Shown here in pieces: positions 14,960-23,162 of a stretch of 29,206 nucleotides of DNA. A program made the translations under genes and the position numbers. The stretch is from Oscillospiraceae bacterium (GTDB lineage: Bacteria > Bacillota_A > Clostridia > Oscillospirales > Ruminococcaceae), in the NCBI GenBank assembly GCA_900766795.1, contig CAAFWX010000109.1, forward strand, positions 1 through 29,206. The letters run 5' to 3'. The notes beneath the pieces were generated by a model. That model made no database searches, had not been told where the DNA came from, and saw only the letters and a list, made by a program, of their open reading frames with translations. Within the stretch, counting starts at the first letter, position 1. Each line of letters starts with the position of its first letter.

Positions 14960-15631
14960 TTAGTCGGGCAGCGACCAGTCTATTTCGGACATACCGTTTG
15001 CTCTGAGAAACGAGTTAGTCTTTGAGAAGTGGCGGCAGCCGAAGAAGCCGTTATAGGCTGAAAGCGGACTTGGGTGCGCGCACTCAAGAATAAGGTGCGC
15101 GGGGTTGGTGATAAGCTTTTTTTTGGAGCGCGCGTTTCCGCCCCAGAGTATGAACACAATCGGCTGCTCCCGCTCATTCAGCAGCTCAATAACGCGGTCG
15201 GTGAAGATTTCCCAGCCCATTCCGCGGTGGCTGTTTGCCTGTCCCTCGCGCACGGTGAGCACGGTGTTAAGCAGAAGCACACCCTGCTGCGCCCAGCGTG
15301 TAAGCTCGCCGTGGTGCGGAATCTCAAACCCGATGTCCTCGTGAAGCTCCTTGAATATGTTGACAAGCGAGGGCGGGGGAGCCACTCCCTTTCTGACGGA
15401 GAAGCACATTCCGTGCGCCTGACCCGCGCCGTGATAGGGGTCCTGCCCGAGAATAACCGCCTTAACATCGCTGTATGAGGTGGTTTTGAGGGCGTTGAAG
15501 ATGTCGTTCATCGGCGGGAATATGTTGCGGGAGTTGTATTCCGAGATGAGGAACTGCCGAAGTTTCAGGTAATACTCCTTTTGGAACTCTCCCGCGAGGA
15601 GAGCGTCCCATTCGTTTCCTATGTTGACCAT
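14960..15631 (-). CDS. ung: Uracil-DNA glycosylase, family 1
   Basis: The protein has 223 residues, the usual length for Ung. It removes uracil from DNA, starting base excision repair in the cytoplasm. Motif A reads G62-Q-D64-P-Y-H-G with the water-activating Asp64. Motif B reads H186-P-S-P-L-S-A-Y, the minor-groove Leu loop with the catalytic His, followed by G-F-F-G-C-R-H-F. The Pro-rich loop (A-P-P-P-S-L) and L-L-N-T-V-L-T-V are also present. ATG 15631 has GGAG 8 bases upstream. It lies 18 bases after the flavin reductase gene and 23 bases before the zinc-ribbon gene, so it is co-transcribed; the partners do not suggest a repair operon. Confidence 0.98.
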   Translation of the reverse strand: MVNIGNEWDALLAGEFQKEYYLKLRQFLISEYNSRNIFPPMNDIFNALKTTSYSDVKAVILGQDPYHGAGQAHGMCFSVRKGVAPPPSLVNIFKELHEDIGFEIPHHGELTRWAQQGVLLLNTVLTVREGQANSHRGMGWEIFTDRVIELLNEREQPIVFILWGGNARSKKKLITNPAHLILECAHPSPLSAYNGFFGCRHFSKTNSFLRANGMSEIDWSLPD

Positions 15632-15649
15632 GATGTTCTCCGCTTTGCG

Positions 15650-16246
15650 TCACTTTCGCTTTTTGTCGTATTTGGGGTTCTTTGCGCGCTTGGGCTTTAC
15701 GGAATAGCCGAACGAGCCTATTTTCTTGCCGAGCGCAAAATACGTCCCGTGAGCATATGCCATAAGCCCCGCCTGTTCTATCCTGAGCCTGCCGCGCTCG
15801 TCAATCAGGCGCTTGTCGATGTTTACCGAGAGAATGTCCGCGAGGAACATATCGTGGGAGCCTTGCTCAATGATGTCAGTCACCCTGCACTCCATCGAAA
15901 TGGCTGCCTGCGCGATTTGGGGCGCGTTTATGTTCGCGCACTCCTGCGGGATAAGCTTCATTTTTGCCAGCTTATCCTCGGTGCGGCAGGACTTGATTCC
16001 GCAGTAATCCACCTGCCTTACATAGCTTGAGGGCAGCATGTTGATGACAAACTCGCCCGTTTCCTTGATGATATCGTGGGAATTTCTTTCGGGGCGAACG
16101 GAGATATATGTTTTGGGCGGGTCGGAGCAGGTGATTCCCGTCCAGCCTATCGTAAGCCCCGCAGGCTTCTCTATCGTACCGCAGGTCACGAGAACCACGG
16201 GAACGGGAGAGAGCAGCGTGCCGCCCTTCCACTGTACTTTTTCCAT
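15650..16246 (-). CDS. Flavin reductase-like FMN-binding protein
   Basis: The protein has 198 residues. I choose ATG 16246 because AAAGGA lies 7-8 bases upstream; longer frames have no such site. It has the flavin reductase-like split-barrel layout: P-V-P-V-V-L-V-T-C-G near the start, then N-x-x-x-I-G-W-T-G-I-like sequence with P-P-K-T-Y-I-S-V-R-P-E-R-N-S, a hallmark of clostridial flavoredoxin-like proteins, then E-F-V-I-N-M-L. These proteins bind FMN and pass electrons from NAD(P)H or ferredoxin to flavin or other acceptors. The C-terminus is very basic (K-P-K-R-A-K-N-P-K-Y-D-K-K-R-K). First gene of the operon from promoter 16344-16372, upstream of ung. Confidence 0.93.
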   Translation of the reverse strand: MEKVQWKGGTLLSPVPVVLVTCGTIEKPAGLTIGWTGITCSDPPKTYISVRPERNSHDIIKETGEFVINMLPSSYVRQVDYCGIKSCRTEDKLAKMKLIPQECANINAPQIAQAAISMECRVTDIIEQGSHDMFLADILSVNIDKRLIDERGRLRIEQAGLMAYAHGTYFALGKKIGSFGYSVKPKRAKNPKYDKKRK

Positions 16247-16343
16247 AGCAAAATCCTTTCTGCAAGGAGCGCACCCGCGAACAGCGCAGCTGAAAAACCC
16301 CTTGCCAAGCGCCGCATTCATTGGCGGCACTGCCTTTCATACT

Positions 16344-16372
16344 ATTGTATCACATTTTCGTTTTGTTTGCAA
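16344..16372 (-). promoter_or_regulatory. Promoter of the flavin reductase/ung operon
   Basis: On the minus strand TTGCAA (16367-16372) and TACAAT (16344-16349) are 17 bases apart. The ~90-base leader to ATG 16246 can form a small hairpin (GTGCCGC with GCGGCGC), but it lacks the conserved core of an FMN riboswitch. Confidence 0.75.
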
Positions 16373-16412
16373 CAAAAATCGTCCTGTTTGCAAAAACATT
16401 TTCGAGAGCGGC

Positions 16413-16447
16413 AAAAGCCGCAGCACCGAATACGGCGTGCGGCTTTT
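16413..16447 (-). terminator. Terminator of the NlpC/P60-like gene
   Basis: AAAAGCCGCA (16413-16422) pairs with TGCGGCTTTT (16438-16447); three further pairs (CCG/CGG) can form inside. It lies 12 bases after the minus-strand gene stop at 16460 and its stem ends in TTTT. Confidence 0.85.
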
Positions 16448-16459
16448 GTGTTATGCTGT

Positions 16460-17098
16460 TTAAGAAAGGCTTACGCCGCGGTAGAAGCTGTTTCGGTAAT
16501 AGTCCGTGGAGATGTCCACTTCTTTTACAAACGTGCCCGGCATAAGGCAGGCAATCATCTTGTTGTTACCGATATATATACCGCCGAAGCCCGCGCCGCT
16601 GTTGTCCTCGTTGTAGAAGAAAACAAGGTCGCCCTCCTTTAGCTCGTCAAAGGAAACCGCTGTGCCCATCGCAGCCTGCTTTGTCACGCCGCGCGGGCAG
16701 GTGATATATCCGTTTTCGCGCAGGACGTAGTAGATGAAGCCCGAGTTGTCGAAGCCATCGGGAGTATCTCCGTCGTCCGCAAAGGGCACGCCGATAAGGG
16801 ATTTCGCGGTGGCAATTATCCCCTCCGCCTCGGGAGAAGCGGGAAGCGTTTCCTGCGTAGGCTCGTTTGTTTCGGGCGCGGCAGGAGTGGTTTGATGTGT
16901 GGTGGATTCCGTGACAGGCTCGCTTGATTCCTCCGTCGGCTCGGGCACGAACTCCGAATATGTGCTCTGCGACGAATGGGAGGAGCGGCTGTCAGAGTCC
17001 TTTTTGTCTTTATCTGAAGCGCTGAGGACAATCACCACCGTGATTACAACAATCGAGATGAATGCCACAACCGAAATAAGCAGAATGTTGTTCTTCAT
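16460..17098 (-). CDS. Membrane-anchored NlpC/P60 fold protein lacking catalytic residues
   Basis: The protein has 212 residues, starting at ATG 17098 with an AGAGGTG site. Residues 5-25 form an uncleaved-looking N-terminal membrane helix. Residues 29-90 are a Ser/Thr/Glu/Pro linker, typical of wall-spanning stalks. Residues ~93-210 follow the NlpC/P60 pattern: A-K-S-L-I-G-V-P-F, then F-D-N118-S-G-F-I-Y-Y-V, C-P-R-x-V-T-x-Q, L-K-E-G-D-L-V-F-F and G172-G-I-Y-I-G-N-N-K-M-I. In active peptidases the motif is D-C-S-G and H-V-G-I-Y-I-G; here Cys is Asn118 and His is Gly172. The fold seems intact but peptidoglycan hydrolysis should be impossible. It is probably an outside-facing binding or regulatory pseudoenzyme. 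It has its own promoter and terminator. Confidence 0.92.
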   Translation of the reverse strand: MKNNILLISVVAFISIVVITVVIVLSASDKDKKDSDSRSSHSSQSTYSEFVPEPTEESSEPVTESTTHQTTPAAPETNEPTQETLPASPEAEGIIATAKSLIGVPFADDGDTPDGFDNSGFIYYVLRENGYITCPRGVTKQAAMGTAVSFDELKEGDLVFFYNEDNSGAGFGGIYIGNNKMIACLMPGTFVKEVDISTDYYRNSFYRGVSLS

Positions 17099-17147
17099 TG
17101 AGTCACCTCTTGATAACCGAAATACAACGTTATTTATCTCCGATTAT

Positions 17148-17176
17148 ATTATACAATATACTTGTACGGAATGCAA
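17148..17176 (-). promoter_or_regulatory. Promoter of the NlpC/P60-like gene
   Basis: The minus strand has TATAAT (17148-17153) with TTGCAT (17171-17176) 17 bases upstream. The -10 is perfect and the -35 poor, as expected for an activator-dependent promoter. Three 11-bp repeats lie just upstream (17187-17219). Confidence 0.7.
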
Positions 17177-17186
17177 CAACAGACCG

Positions 17187-17219
17187 GTTACAAAATGCTT
17201 ACAATTCGGTTACAAAACG
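17187..17219. promoter_or_regulatory. Three tandem 11-bp repeats, candidate response-regulator box
   Basis: On the plus strand three units follow without a gap: GTTACAAAATG (17187-17197), CTTACAATTCG (17198-17208), GTTACAAAACG (17209-17219). The shared core is TTACAA with 11-base spacing, about one helical turn. OmpR/PhoB-family regulators such as PhoP bind direct repeats of this spacing. They sit about 11 bases upstream of the weak -35 of the NlpC/P60-like gene, an activator position. Which regulator binds is unknown. Confidence 0.6.
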
Positions 17220-17232
17220 ACAATTTGCACCG

Positions 17233-20200
17233 TCACTCAAAACGGAAGCTGATAAAATCAAACTTCGTGCCGGGCAGGAAAACAAAGCTGATGTCGTTTA
17301 CCCCGCGAAGTTCCGGGATATCAAAACGCTGTGTACCTGCTGTTTCGCTGTGCGCGAAGTTCAGGAAAACGCTGTTCTGCTCGCCGCCTGCGGGGGTGAA
17401 GCGCAGCTGAATGGGGTTGACGTCGTTTGCGGTGACACCGGTGATTACGATGGAGCGTGCGCCCTGCTCGCCGAAATCAAGCCCGTCGAAGTTTATGATA
17501 ACGTTGTTTCCGATTCCCACAACGCTTCTGCCGTTGATTCTGTATTCATCGCCGTAAATGCTGTCGCTTTCGGCGGTGTAGTTTTCGTCAAACGCGCGGT
17601 TTACGGGCAGGAAACAGAAGCCGCCGAAGATAACCCTGCTGTCGATAACAACGCTTATGCTGTGGATTCCTCTCATGCGGCGCGGCAGCGGGAACTCCTG
17701 CGGAGCGAAGCCGCACCAGTGACCGTTGTTTTCAAACGCGGCATTAATCAGCAGCTCGCCGTTGTCGGGGGTTCCGTCCCAGATTTCAACGTTCATGCCG
17801 AAGCAGGCGCCGATATGCAGCACGAGCGTTTCCGTGCCGGTTGCGCCGAAATCAATGTCGTTATAGAACATGACGGTGCGCCCGTCGAAGTTGCCGACAG
17901 CGCCGTCCTCAATTACGCTTACAGTGACGTTGGAGCCGTCAAGATGGCTTGCGGAAATGAACTCGTAGGGGTTCTTGACCGCCGCGCCCAAGCCTGTGAC
18001 GGTAAAGGGAATATCGGCGCAAACCTGCGGGATATCTCCTCCGTTGTTCACAAAGGCGCGGGCAAGGAACTCCCCGTCGCCGCGCGCGGTGACAACAGCA
18101 CCTTGCTCGGTGGGTTTAATCTCGGCGATGTCCGATTCTGTGCCGTTTTTGCGGACAGCTTTCCATGTGATGTCGCGGTAGGTTGCATTGATGGGGAACA
18201 GCTTCACGGAGATTTCCGCGCTTAGGTTTTCCGCGTTAAGCTCTCTGCCGCCCGAAAGCTCGATTTTTCTCACGGGGATTTCGGGCTTGTATTCGTTCGT
18301 CACCGCAGGGAACGCGTTTGCCTTAACAACGGACACTCCGCTGTCTGCCGCGTTCTCATATGCTTTCACGGAGCGAAGCTTTACCTCGGCGGGACGAAGC
18401 CCCTCGGAGCTTGCGGTGACGACGATTTCTCCCGCAGTAAGGGTGGTTTCTATCATGGCAAGAAGCTTGCCGCTGAAAAGGCGCCTGTTGTCGCCCTTGT
18501 AGCTGTCGTAGTCGGTGCTGTCGCCGTTGTCAAGACCCACAAGCCTGCCCTCGCCGCTGACTTCCACCTTGATTCGGTTTCTCGCATTGCCGACTGGCAC
18601 ACCCGCGCCGTCAAGCACGGATATCTCCGCGAAGATTACAGAGCGTCCGTCTGCGGGCGGCTCGCAGTCGTGAAGCTCGCGCTCCAGAGGAAGCGCGATG
18701 GAAACGCTTCTCGGGTCGCCGCAGCTTTTGATTTCCTGCTCGGCGATAAGCTTTCCGTCCTTGTCATAGCCCTTTGCCGAGAGCACTCCGCGCTCAAACG
18801 GCACAACGAAATGCGCGCGCATGTCGTCGCTGCCCGCAAGGTCGATGTCCTGCGCTCCCACAAGCTTTCCGTTAAGTGAAAGCTCCACCCGCGCGGCGTT
18901 TGAGTAGACGATAACGTCAACGCTCTGATTGGGGTTGAAGTCCCAGTATTCGGGCGCAATATGCAGCACAGGCTGCTTTTCGGGGTCGAGCCACACGCTC
19001 TGATAGAAGTAGTAGATGTCCTTCGGGAAGCCCGCGGTGTCCACTATTCCGAAGTAGCTGTTTTTGGTGGAGTAGGGGGTAGGCTCGCCGATATAGTCGA
19101 AGCCTGTCCAGATGAACTGACCCGCGCAGAAGTCAGTGTCCCTGTCCCACTTCCATGCCTTTCGCGCGGTGCAGCCCCAGCCCACAAAGCTGTTGTCGAG
19201 CGAGGAGCACTGCATATCCTCGTGGGTCAGCAGCGGTGCGTCGGCGGGGAAGCGGTAAATTCCGCGCGAGCGCACGGCGGACGCAGTTTCGCTTCCGTAG
19301 ATTGTCCAGTCGGGGTATTTAGCGTGGTGCTCGCGGTACATGCGCTCGGTGTAGTTGTAGCCCGCAAGCTTCGTTATGTCGGTGCATTTCTGCGCGTTTT
19401 CGCTGCCCATGAAGTTTGAGCCGATGGTGGCGCGGGCATTGTGCTTAGGGTCGTATTTGTTCACATAACCGAAAAGCCGTTTGGTGATTTCGATTCCGTG
19501 CTCGTCGTTGGTGTCGCTGATTTCGTTGCCCATGCTCCACATAAGGAGGGACGCGCGGTTTCTGTCGCGCTCAACCCAGCTTCTTACATCGCGCTCGGCA
19601 TGTTCTTTAAAGAAACGCGCGTTGTCAAACTCGGTTTTGGGGTGCTCCCACATATCGAAGCACTCGCTGTCTACCAGAAGCCCCAGCTTGTCGCACATGT
19701 CCATAAGCTGCTTTGCGGGGGGATTGTGGGAGGTGCGGATTGCGTTGCAGCCCATGCGCTTCATGATGAGAAGCTGCCTGTAAAGCGCGTCCTCGTTGTA
19801 TGCCGCGCCGAGCGCGCCCAAATCGTGGTGCATACATACGCCGTGCAGCTTTATCTGCCGCCCGTTCAGCACAAGTCCCTTTTCGGGAACAAACTCCGCG
19901 GTTTTATAGCCGAACGTTTCGCTTTGGGAATCAAGCACATTCCCCTCGCCGTCGGACAGCGTGACGGTCAGCATGTAGAGGTTCGGAGAGTCGATGTCCC
20001 AGATTTCGGGATTGCTTATCGTGAAGGAGTTTGAGAAGGTTTCCTCCTCGCCGCCGAAGTCCGCTTCCTGCATGAAGCCCGCAATCGGCTTTCCGTTGCC
20101 GTCAATCACCTGAAAGCTGAGCGCAATTTTACCCGCCTCGCCGCAGACGTCAGTGTCGATTTCGGTGACAAAGCTTCCGTCGGGCTGCTTGTCGGAGTGG

Positions 20201-20673
20201 ATATAAATTCCGTTGGTGCGAAGAGAGGTGAGTGGCTTTGTTTTCAGAAGCACATCACGGAAAATGCCCGCGCCGCTGTACCAGCGTGTGTTGGGGCTTT
20301 GGTGGTGCACCTTTACTAGCACCTCGTTCTTTCCCGCGAACAGTTGCTTTGTGATGTCAAATTCAAATGAGGAGTAGCCGTAGGTCCAGCTTCCCGCTTC
20401 CTTTCCGTTGACATAAACGGTGGTGTCGGCGTAAACTCCATCGAAGTTCAGCAGCACCCTGCCGCCAAGTTCCTCGGGACTTATGGTGAATATTTTTCTG
20501 TACCAGCCGTCGCCAGATTTATAGAGGTTTGCGGTGTCGCCGATAAGCCAGTCGTGCGGCAGCTCAACCGCGTACCAGTGCCGCGTCAGCAGCTCGGACA
20601 GGCTGCCGATTTCGTCAAGCTCTGTAAGGCAGAATTGCCAGTTATCGTTAAAGAGAATTGTCTTTGATGTCAT
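17233..20673 (-). CDS. Multidomain GH2 glycosidase (beta-galactosidase-like), cytoplasmic
   Basis: The protein has 1146 residues. I choose ATG 20673, with GGAGG 6 bases upstream. Domains: sugar-binding sandwich (~1-150, with L-P-H-D-W and R-W-Y-S-G-A-G-I), Ig-like domain (~150-260), TIM barrel (~262-560) with acid/base E384 in M-G-N-E and nucleophile E462 in Y-G-S-E, then a DUF4982-like domain (~565-625), a GH2 C-terminal sandwich (~650-750), a Big-like domain (~775-880) and two similar beta-sandwiches (~890-1015, ~1020-1146) resembling family 6 carbohydrate-binding modules. GH2 members of this layout cleave terminal beta-galactosides or related sugars; the exact substrate is not readable. 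No signal peptide is present, so it should act inside the cell on imported oligosaccharides. It starts 25 bases after the fapA stop. No terminator is evident after it. Confidence 0.95.
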   Translation of the reverse strand: MTSKTILFNDNWQFCLTELDEIGSLSELLTRHWYAVELPHDWLIGDTANLYKSGDGWYRKIFTISPEELGGRVLLNFDGVYADTTVYVNGKEAGSWTYGYSSFEFDITKQLFAGKNEVLVKVHHQSPNTRWYSGAGIFRDVLLKTKPLTSLRTNGIYIHSDKQPDGSFVTEIDTDVCGEAGKIALSFQVIDGNGKPIAGFMQEADFGGEEETFSNSFTISNPEIWDIDSPNLYMLTVTLSDGEGNVLDSQSETFGYKTAEFVPEKGLVLNGRQIKLHGVCMHHDLGALGAAYNEDALYRQLLIMKRMGCNAIRTSHNPPAKQLMDMCDKLGLLVDSECFDMWEHPKTEFDNARFFKEHAERDVRSWVERDRNRASLLMWSMGNEISDTNDEHGIEITKRLFGYVNKYDPKHNARATIGSNFMGSENAQKCTDITKLAGYNYTERMYREHHAKYPDWTIYGSETASAVRSRGIYRFPADAPLLTHEDMQCSSLDNSFVGWGCTARKAWKWDRDTDFCAGQFIWTGFDYIGEPTPYSTKNSYFGIVDTAGFPKDIYYFYQSVWLDPEKQPVLHIAPEYWDFNPNQSVDVIVYSNAARVELSLNGKLVGAQDIDLAGSDDMRAHFVVPFERGVLSAKGYDKDGKLIAEQEIKSCGDPRSVSIALPLERELHDCEPPADGRSVIFAEISVLDGAGVPVGNARNRIKVEVSGEGRLVGLDNGDSTDYDSYKGDNRRLFSGKLLAMIETTLTAGEIVVTASSEGLRPAEVKLRSVKAYENAADSGVSVVKANAFPAVTNEYKPEIPVRKIELSGGRELNAENLSAEISVKLFPINATYRDITWKAVRKNGTESDIAEIKPTEQGAVVTARGDGEFLARAFVNNGGDIPQVCADIPFTVTGLGAAVKNPYEFISASHLDGSNVTVSVIEDGAVGNFDGRTVMFYNDIDFGATGTETLVLHIGACFGMNVEIWDGTPDNGELLINAAFENNGHWCGFAPQEFPLPRRMRGIHSISVVIDSRVIFGGFCFLPVNRAFDENYTAESDSIYGDEYRINGRSVVGIGNNVIINFDGLDFGEQGARSIVITGVTANDVNPIQLRFTPAGGEQNSVFLNFAHSETAGTQRFDIPELRGVNDISFVFLPGTKFDFISFRFE

Positions 20674-20698
20674 GTTTTTCCTCCGAAGTTTTGGGAGA

Positions 20699-22159
20699 TT
20701 AATTCGGCACAACGACCAGCCTGTCGTCGGCAATGGTGACGGTGGAGCGCTCCACGGGAGCGGAAATGTCGAGAGTGAGGAAGTTTATGCAGAAGTGCAC
20801 GCCGGGGTAGATGGTGTTCAGGCACTTCGCAGTCAGGTTATCCTTGTTCAGAATGTCGTCCTGAAGCTGGCTGATAAGCTCGGCAAGTTCCTTTTTGCGC
20901 ACGGAATGTATCAGCTTGTTCTGGGTTTCAAGCTTTACCTGACGCTGCTGCTCTTTGGACAGGTTTCCGTTTTGCCGCGCCTTGCGCTCCTTGAGGTATT
21001 CAAGGTTTTTGCATGCGAGGTTGTATTGCTCGCTTTCCTCGGCAAGCTGCGCTTCCGCTTCGCGTTTTCTCGCGAAAAGCACCGAGCCGTCGCCTATGTT
21101 GATTTCCGTGGTGGTGTATTTCTTCGAGCCGAAGTATCCCGCTGTAACGTCGTGCATACTGGTGAGCTTTCCGCCGACGATTGAGCCGTCCTTGCCCTTT
21201 GCGGTGAGCGTGCCGTAGCAGAATATGTCGCAGAATGCAAACTGTTTGCTTTCCACGTTTCCCTTGCAGGTTATGCGGGAGTTTTCGCAGAAGCCTGCCT
21301 TGAAATCGCCCTCGCAGTTCACCTCGGTGTTAAGGCAGCCGCCGCCGATAACAATGTTTCCTCCTGCGGTAAGCTCTCCGCCGAAAACGGTTCCGTCTAT
21401 TCGGATATTCTTTCCGGCGGTGATTTTGAAGCCCTCCATCACGTTTCCGCGCACGCGGACATCTCCGAAGAAATTTATATTTCCGACGGCAATGTCAAGG
21501 TCGGCGCTGATAAGCACGGTGTCCTCTACGACAAATGCGCCGCCGCTGAAAATGATGTGTCCGTCAACGCCCGCAACGATTGCCTTTCCATCTGCTGTGA
21601 GGGCGGTGTTTTTCCCGACGCGGTACTTCGCGGCAACTCCGGGGGTTGCGGGAATTACCTTGCCGAAGATGTTCATTCCCGGCTCGCCCTCTGTCGGCAG
21701 GGTGATGTCCGCAATGACGTCGCCCTTGTGTATGGGTATGATGGAGTTAAGCTCGCGGAAATCCATGATTCCAAATTCATCCTGCTTAGGGCGCAGGGTC
21801 TGAGTTTTGTCAAACCGGTACTCGATGAAGCCGTTTTTTCCGCGTTTGGGCGGAATCGCTCTTGCAACGCAGATGGGCGCTTCGTACACCTCGTCTGCAA
21901 TCATGTCCCTGATGTCGAAGTCGTCAATTCCTTCCACAACGCCATTTTTGTTCAGCTCGGCGATTACCTTTTCGGTAGTAATCGGTCTGCCGCCGTTTTG
22001 CGGAGGATACAGCACCATGTTTGCCACAGTGCCCTCGGGGTCGTAGGTAATTTCAACTCTGCCGTCAATGCGCTCAGACCCGCCGTTAGAGGGCATAAGC
22101 TCGTTTTCAGTGAAACGGTGGTTTGCCAGCTTGTCTTTCAGCGTTTCGTCAAATGCCAT
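20699..22159 (-). CDS. FapA (DUF342) family protein
   Basis: The protein has 486 residues, starting at ATG 22159 behind GGAGGG and 18 bases after the HAD gene stop. The family hallmarks are present: an N-terminal part with G-R-V-E-I-T-Y, then a long right-handed beta-helix built of short G-x-I/V-x-x-G steps (I-D-G-T-V-F-G-G-E-L-T-A-G-G-N-I-V-I-G-G-type, ~150-340), a coiled coil (~345-430, rich in Glu, Gln, Lys and Leu) and a C-terminal strand region. FapA/DUF342 proteins relate to the MinC C-terminal beta-helix and often form cytoplasmic, cell-pole or division-linked polymers; the name 'flagellar assembly protein A' comes from Vibrio and need not apply here, as no flagellar gene is nearby. 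No membrane segment. Confidence 0.93.
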   Translation of the reverse strand: MAFDETLKDKLANHRFTENELMPSNGGSERIDGRVEITYDPEGTVANMVLYPPQNGGRPITTEKVIAELNKNGVVEGIDDFDIRDMIADEVYEAPICVARAIPPKRGKNGFIEYRFDKTQTLRPKQDEFGIMDFRELNSIIPIHKGDVIADITLPTEGEPGMNIFGKVIPATPGVAAKYRVGKNTALTADGKAIVAGVDGHIIFSGGAFVVEDTVLISADLDIAVGNINFFGDVRVRGNVMEGFKITAGKNIRIDGTVFGGELTAGGNIVIGGGCLNTEVNCEGDFKAGFCENSRITCKGNVESKQFAFCDIFCYGTLTAKGKDGSIVGGKLTSMHDVTAGYFGSKKYTTTEINIGDGSVLFARKREAEAQLAEESEQYNLACKNLEYLKERKARQNGNLSKEQQRQVKLETQNKLIHSVRKKELAELISQLQDDILNKDNLTAKCLNTIYPGVHFCINFLTLDISAPVERSTVTIADDRLVVVPN

Positions 22160-22177
22160 AAGTTTGCCCTCCGTTCG

Positions 22178-22828
22178 TTATGCTTTCTCGATGATTGCGG
22201 GAACGTCCGCCAGAGAATCTGCCTTTGCGAAAATGAGCGAGCACAGTTCCTCGTCGGGCGGCGTCAGGTCGGGCACCATGACGGTGACGCAGCCTGCGCT
22301 GCTTGCGGAGAGCACCCCGTTTGGGGAGTCCTCCAGCGCCATACATTCCGACGGCGAAAGTCCGAGCTGTTCAGCCGCGTAAAGGTAGATGTCGGGCTTT
22401 GGCTTTCCGCTCTCCACCATGGTAGCGCACACGATTTTGTCGAAGCACTGAAACACTCCAACCTTGGTGAGATATGCCTGCGTGCGCTCATAGTCTGTTG
22501 CGGTAGCCACCGCCGCGGGTATACCGTTTGCTTTCAGATAGGCGAGAAGCGTTTCCAGCCCCGCCTTTGTTTCAAGTCCGTTTTTCTCGATATGCTCGGT
22601 CATAAGCTCCATTCTGCGGGAGCGAATCTTCACATAGTCGAAGTCCTCACCGAACAGCCCCTGCAAATAGGGAACGGCGAATTTTCTCGCCAGCGAGCGT
22701 ATGTTAAGAGCGTGCTCCCTTTGCATGGGAAACCCCGCTTCGTTCGCCGCCTGCACCCAGTATTTTACGAGCAGCTTCTCGGTGTCGAGAATCAGCCCGT
22801 CCATATCGAATATAACTGCCTTAATCAT
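22178..22828 (-). CDS. HAD superfamily hydrolase, beta-phosphoglucomutase-like subfamily
   Basis: The protein has 216 residues, starting at ATG 22828 with AAAGGA 9-10 bases upstream. HAD motif I is F-D8-M-D10-G (nucleophile Asp8, acid/base Asp10), motif II is the Thr in A-V-A-T-A-T, motif III the Lys of G-K-P-K-P-D, and motif IV is E-D-S in A-L-E-D-S-P-N-G. The helical cap lies between motifs I and II, as in beta-phosphoglucomutase and phosphoglycolate phosphatase. It dephosphorylates or isomerises a small sugar phosphate; the substrate cannot be told. First gene of an operon with FapA and a GH2 glycosidase, so sugar-phosphate turnover is plausible. Confidence 0.93.
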   Translation of the reverse strand: MIKAVIFDMDGLILDTEKLLVKYWVQAANEAGFPMQREHALNIRSLARKFAVPYLQGLFGEDFDYVKIRSRRMELMTEHIEKNGLETKAGLETLLAYLKANGIPAAVATATDYERTQAYLTKVGVFQCFDKIVCATMVESGKPKPDIYLYAAEQLGLSPSECMALEDSPNGVLSASSAGCVTVMVPDLTPPDEELCSLIFAKADSLADVPAIIEKA

Positions 22829-22935
22829 GAGTTGTTGTCCTTTTTTGTTTCTTTGTGCTCCGCAGCCCGCGAAAGCACCGTTTATGGTTGTCCTGCACGA
22901 GTTCTTCCGCGCAAAATTAAGAAATTATCATTTTA

Positions 22936-22964
22936 ATTATATCACACCTCAGCCGAAAAGTCAA
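22936..22964 (-). promoter_or_regulatory. Promoter of the HAD-fapA-GH2 operon
   Basis: The minus strand has TTGACT (22959-22964) and TATAAT (22936-22941) with a 17-base spacer, one base off the vegetative consensus. The leader to the HAD gene ATG at 22828 is about 100 bases with no recognised riboswitch. Confidence 0.88.
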
Positions 22965-23079
22965 CAAATCACAGCATTACGTTTGGCTTATTTTTGTTAA
23001 ATTTGCTCTGCCTCGGCGGGAGAAAATCGGCGGCCCAATAATCTCCTCGAAAAAATCTTTCAAATAGGATATCTCCCCC

Positions 23080-23108
23080 TTGAAAAATCCGCAAAATAAT
23101 GATATAAT
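23080..23108 (+). promoter_or_regulatory. Promoter of aspS
   Basis: TTGAAA (23080-23085) and TATAAT (23103-23108) are separated by 17 bases. The start lies near 23115, leaving a leader of ~48 bases, too short for a T-box. Confidence 0.88.
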
Positions 23109-23162
23109 AATACCGAATATGGGCTTATGTGCCCTTAAATAACAGAAAGAAGGAAACTAACT

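Larger units (their letters stand above)
22829..23162. other. Divergent intergenic region between the HAD and aspS genes
   Basis: This 334-base stretch is AT-richer than its surroundings and holds two divergent promoters: minus strand at 22936-22964 and plus strand at 23080-23108. About 115 bases between the two -35 boxes show no clear feature. The aspS leader has a small hairpin (GGGC/GCCC, near 23120-23133) but no T-box. No small gene or RNA was found. Confidence 0.7.

Noticed and set aside
16247..16343. FMN riboswitch in the leader of the flavin reductase operon
   Set aside because: The leader is ~90 bases and lacks the conserved AGGNTATGAGG-like core and multi-stem layout.
17187..17219. 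CRISPR-like array
   Set aside because: The 11-bp units are contiguous with no spacers; a regulator-binding layout fits better.
21557..22936. 459-residue plus-strand frame across fapA and the HAD gene
   Set aside because: Both minus-strand genes have clear family motifs, promoters and ribosome sites; this frame has none.
23109..23162. T-box leader upstream of aspS
   Set aside because: The leader is only about 50 bases and has no T-box core; only a tiny GGGC/GCCC hairpin is present.
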